NCBI GenBank assembly: GCA_021442595.1
Contig: JABUST010000095.1
Location: 1 to 38,664 of the forward strand
DNA from: Lachnospiraceae bacterium
GTDB lineage: Bacteria > Bacillota > Clostridia > Lachnospirales > Bianqueaceae
Length of the DNA: 38,664 bases
Direction: 5' to 3'
The position numbers were made by a program, and so were the translations under genes. Numbering within the stretch: the stretch's first letter is position 1; each line of letters begins with the position of its first letter. Below, in pieces: positions 37,235 to 38,664 of this stretch. The notes under the pieces are model-generated. The model had not been told where the DNA came from. It saw nothing but the letters and a program-made list of their open reading frames with translations, and ran no database searches.

Positions 37235-37300
37235 AGCTTGCTCCCCTTTTTCGTAATATCTTTGTCAGCGCGCCCCTTCGGGGGCCGAACCTTTCCCTAC

Positions 37301-37306
37301 ATTATA
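37301..37306 (-). promoter_or_regulatory. -10 element of xylB operon promoter
   Basis: TATAAT on the minus strand within TATATATAATG lies about 67 bases before the xylB start. The -35 at 17-18 bases (TGTTCA/GTTCAT) is poor, so an activator may be needed. The leader contains a CCCC/GGGG hairpin at 37272-37285 with a four-base loop. No operator could be named. Confidence 0.6.
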
Positions 37307-37461
37307 TATAAAATGAGAGGATAATGAACAGACGGAAATCCGAAAAATCTGTAAATTATGATTCCATACCCAGGATGCCCCTTGTTTTGACCTCCCGACA
37401 AGGCTACACTTGTGATGATCCGCTGCTAACACTTTAACCAGCATATATTCAGGAGGCCCCT

Positions 37462-38604
37462 ATGAAACAGGACATCTCTCTCATCGACCCCAACTTTCTC
37501 GCCCGGAGCCCTTTGACCACGGAGTTTGACTGGTATGACATCACCCGGGCCCCCATGGAGATCCGGGGCCTCGCCCTGCACCAAGGAGACATGTTCTGCC
37601 GTCTTCCAAAGGAGCTGCTTCCCCAGATGAGCGAAGGGGTTCAGGCCCTTTCTTATCACACAGCCGGAGGCAGAGTCCGTTTTCGTACCAATGCTCCGAA
37701 GATTGCCCTGCGGGTCTGCTCCCGCTACGCCAACATGATGTCCCACATGCCCCTTACCGGCAGTGCCGGAGTGGATGTGTACATTAACGGCCGTTTTCAG
37801 GGATCCGTCCGCCCCTCGGGAGACCGGGCCGGCTGGTACGAAGGAGTCGTCCTTGATCCCTATATCCCTCAGCCCGGGGCACCTGCCGGCTCTGTATATC
37901 CCGGAGCCCGGGAGGGACTTCAGGATGTAGAGATCAACCTTCCCCTCTACAACGGTCTCACCCATATGCTGGTGGGCATCCCAAAAGGCTGCACTCCGGA
38001 GCCTCCGAGGCCCTATGCCCTGGATACTCCCATCGTCTACTACGGTTCTTCCATCACTCAGGCCGGCTGCGCCTCCCGCCCCGGCAACAGCTATCAGAGC
38101 CACATCTCCCGGTGGCTGGAGGCGGATTATATCAACCTGGGCTTCTCCGGCAATGCCAGAGGTGAAAAAGAAATGGCTGCATACATTGCCTCCCTGCCCA
38201 TGAGCGCCTTTGTGTGCGATTATGACCACAATGCTCCCTCTTATCAGCATCTTCAGGAGACACACGCCCCACTTTACAGGGCCGTTCGGACTGCCCATCC
38301 CCATATTCCCATCGTCTTCATCACCCGCCCGGATACAGACTCTCCGGTGTATGCCGCCATGGAAGAGGGGTATATTCGAAAATGCTATGATGTTATCTAT
38401 GGAACCCACAGGGAAGCCCTTGATGCAGGAGACACCAATGTATGCTTTATTGACGGCAGTTCCCTCTTTGGCAGCGAAGACCGAGATGCCTGTACGGTAG
38501 ATGGCTGCCACCCTAATGATCTGGGATTCTATCGCATGGCAAAGGCAATTTATCCTTGTCTTATAGAAAGATTACGGAATAACAAACCCGTCCAATTCTC
38601 TTAG
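37462..38604 (+). CDS. SGNH/GDSL hydrolase with N-terminal GxDLY-type domain
   Basis: Predicted carbohydrate esterase of 380 residues, complete in the window. The N-terminal beta domain (about 1-185) contains SAGVDVYINGRF, matching the GxDLY signature. The catalytic SGNH domain has the nucleophile in YYGSSITQAG (Ser near 196), the oxyanion Gly in GFSGNARGE, the DYDHNAP block in place of the usual GxND, and the catalytic Asp-His in VDGCHPNDLG (about D347, H350). No signal peptide, so it acts inside the cell, probably removing acyl groups from imported oligosaccharides. AGGAGG lies six bases before the ATG. Divergent from the xylB operon, which supports a shared sugar context. The last 60 bases of the window hold nothing I can name. 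Confidence 0.9.
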   Translation: MKQDISLIDPNFLARSPLTTEFDWYDITRAPMEIRGLALHQGDMFCRLPKELLPQMSEGVQALSYHTAGGRVRFRTNAPKIALRVCSRYANMMSHMPLTGSAGVDVYINGRFQGSVRPSGDRAGWYEGVVLDPYIPQPGAPAGSVYPGAREGLQDVEINLPLYNGLTHMLVGIPKGCTPEPPRPYALDTPIVYYGSSITQAGCASRPGNSYQSHISRWLEADYINLGFSGNARGEKEMAAYIASLPMSAFVCDYDHNAPSYQHLQETHAPLYRAVRTAHPHIPIVFITRPDTDSPVYAAMEEGYIRKCYDVIYGTHREALDAGDTNVCFIDGSSLFGSEDRDACTVDGCHPNDLGFYRMAKAIYPCLIERLRNNKPVQFS

Positions 38605-38664
38605 TGGTGAATTGCAAAAGTAAGCTCGGGTTTGCAGAAGTAAATTCCAGATTCCCGGAATCCT

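Overview
The window looks like a chromosomal segment of a low-GC-phylum but fairly GC-rich anaerobic Clostridia member, most likely Lachnospiraceae. This is an inference from gene content and style: an SRP RNA just upstream of dnaX-ybaB-recR, LplB/YtcP-type sugar permeases, a YerB-like DUF3048 lipoprotein, DUF4867, a CarD-like regulator, strong AGGAGG ribosome binding sites and lipobox signal peptides. I see no transposase, integrase, phage gene, CRISPR array or tRNA. Most genes lie on the minus strand; the plus-strand genes are a Nudix hydrolase, a zinc-ribbon/TPM pair, a papain-like orphan protein and an SGNH esterase.

Layout. Positions 1-110 hold two copies of a hairpin-forming direct repeat. 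Positions 112-8016 (minus) are a six-gene efflux-type ABC operon: three different HlyD/MacA-like adaptor lipoproteins, one 930-residue FtsX/MacB-like permease and two ATPases, the last of which carries a C-terminal AbrB-like domain. Positions 8309-11110 (minus) hold SRP RNA, dnaX, ybaB and recR, apparently one transcript from a clear sigma-A promoter. Positions 11227-13108 (minus) encode two sugar ABC permeases with no binding protein or ATPase beside them. Positions 13418-20204 (minus) read pepF, AEC transporter, GH2 beta-galactosidase, PHP metallohydrolase.

Positions 20344-20823 (plus) hold the Nudix gene, followed by an alternating inverted-repeat array (20823-21018) that separates it from the convergent proS, TrmH-type methyltransferase and HAD phosphatase genes (21040-24512). 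Positions 24722-27098 (plus) encode a zinc-ribbon membrane protein overlapping a TPM-domain protein with a glycine-rich tail. Positions 27179-28656 (minus) are a WYL regulator and a CarD-like protein. Positions 29000-29719 (plus) encode an unassigned protein with a C39/papain-like residue pattern. Positions 29865-33328 (minus) read: membrane protein of unknown role, MgtE, a 72-residue HMA metal-binding protein, and a DUF3048 lipoprotein. Positions 33535-37234 (minus) are a sugar operon of FGGY kinase, DUF4867 and an L-fucose/L-arabinose isomerase-like protein, divergent from an SGNH/GxDLY hydrolase (37462-38604).

How the genes may work together. The beta-galactosidase, the isomerase/kinase operon, the orphan permeases and the SGNH esterase fit an organism that scavenges plant or host glycans. 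Housekeeping functions (SRP, DnaX clamp loader, RecR, ProS, PepF, MgtE) are interleaved. The most unusual elements are the three-adaptor ABC operon with its ATPase-AbrB fusion, the self-complementary repeat array after the Nudix gene, and the uncharacterised papain-like protein. All family assignments are by eye from motifs; no database search was run.
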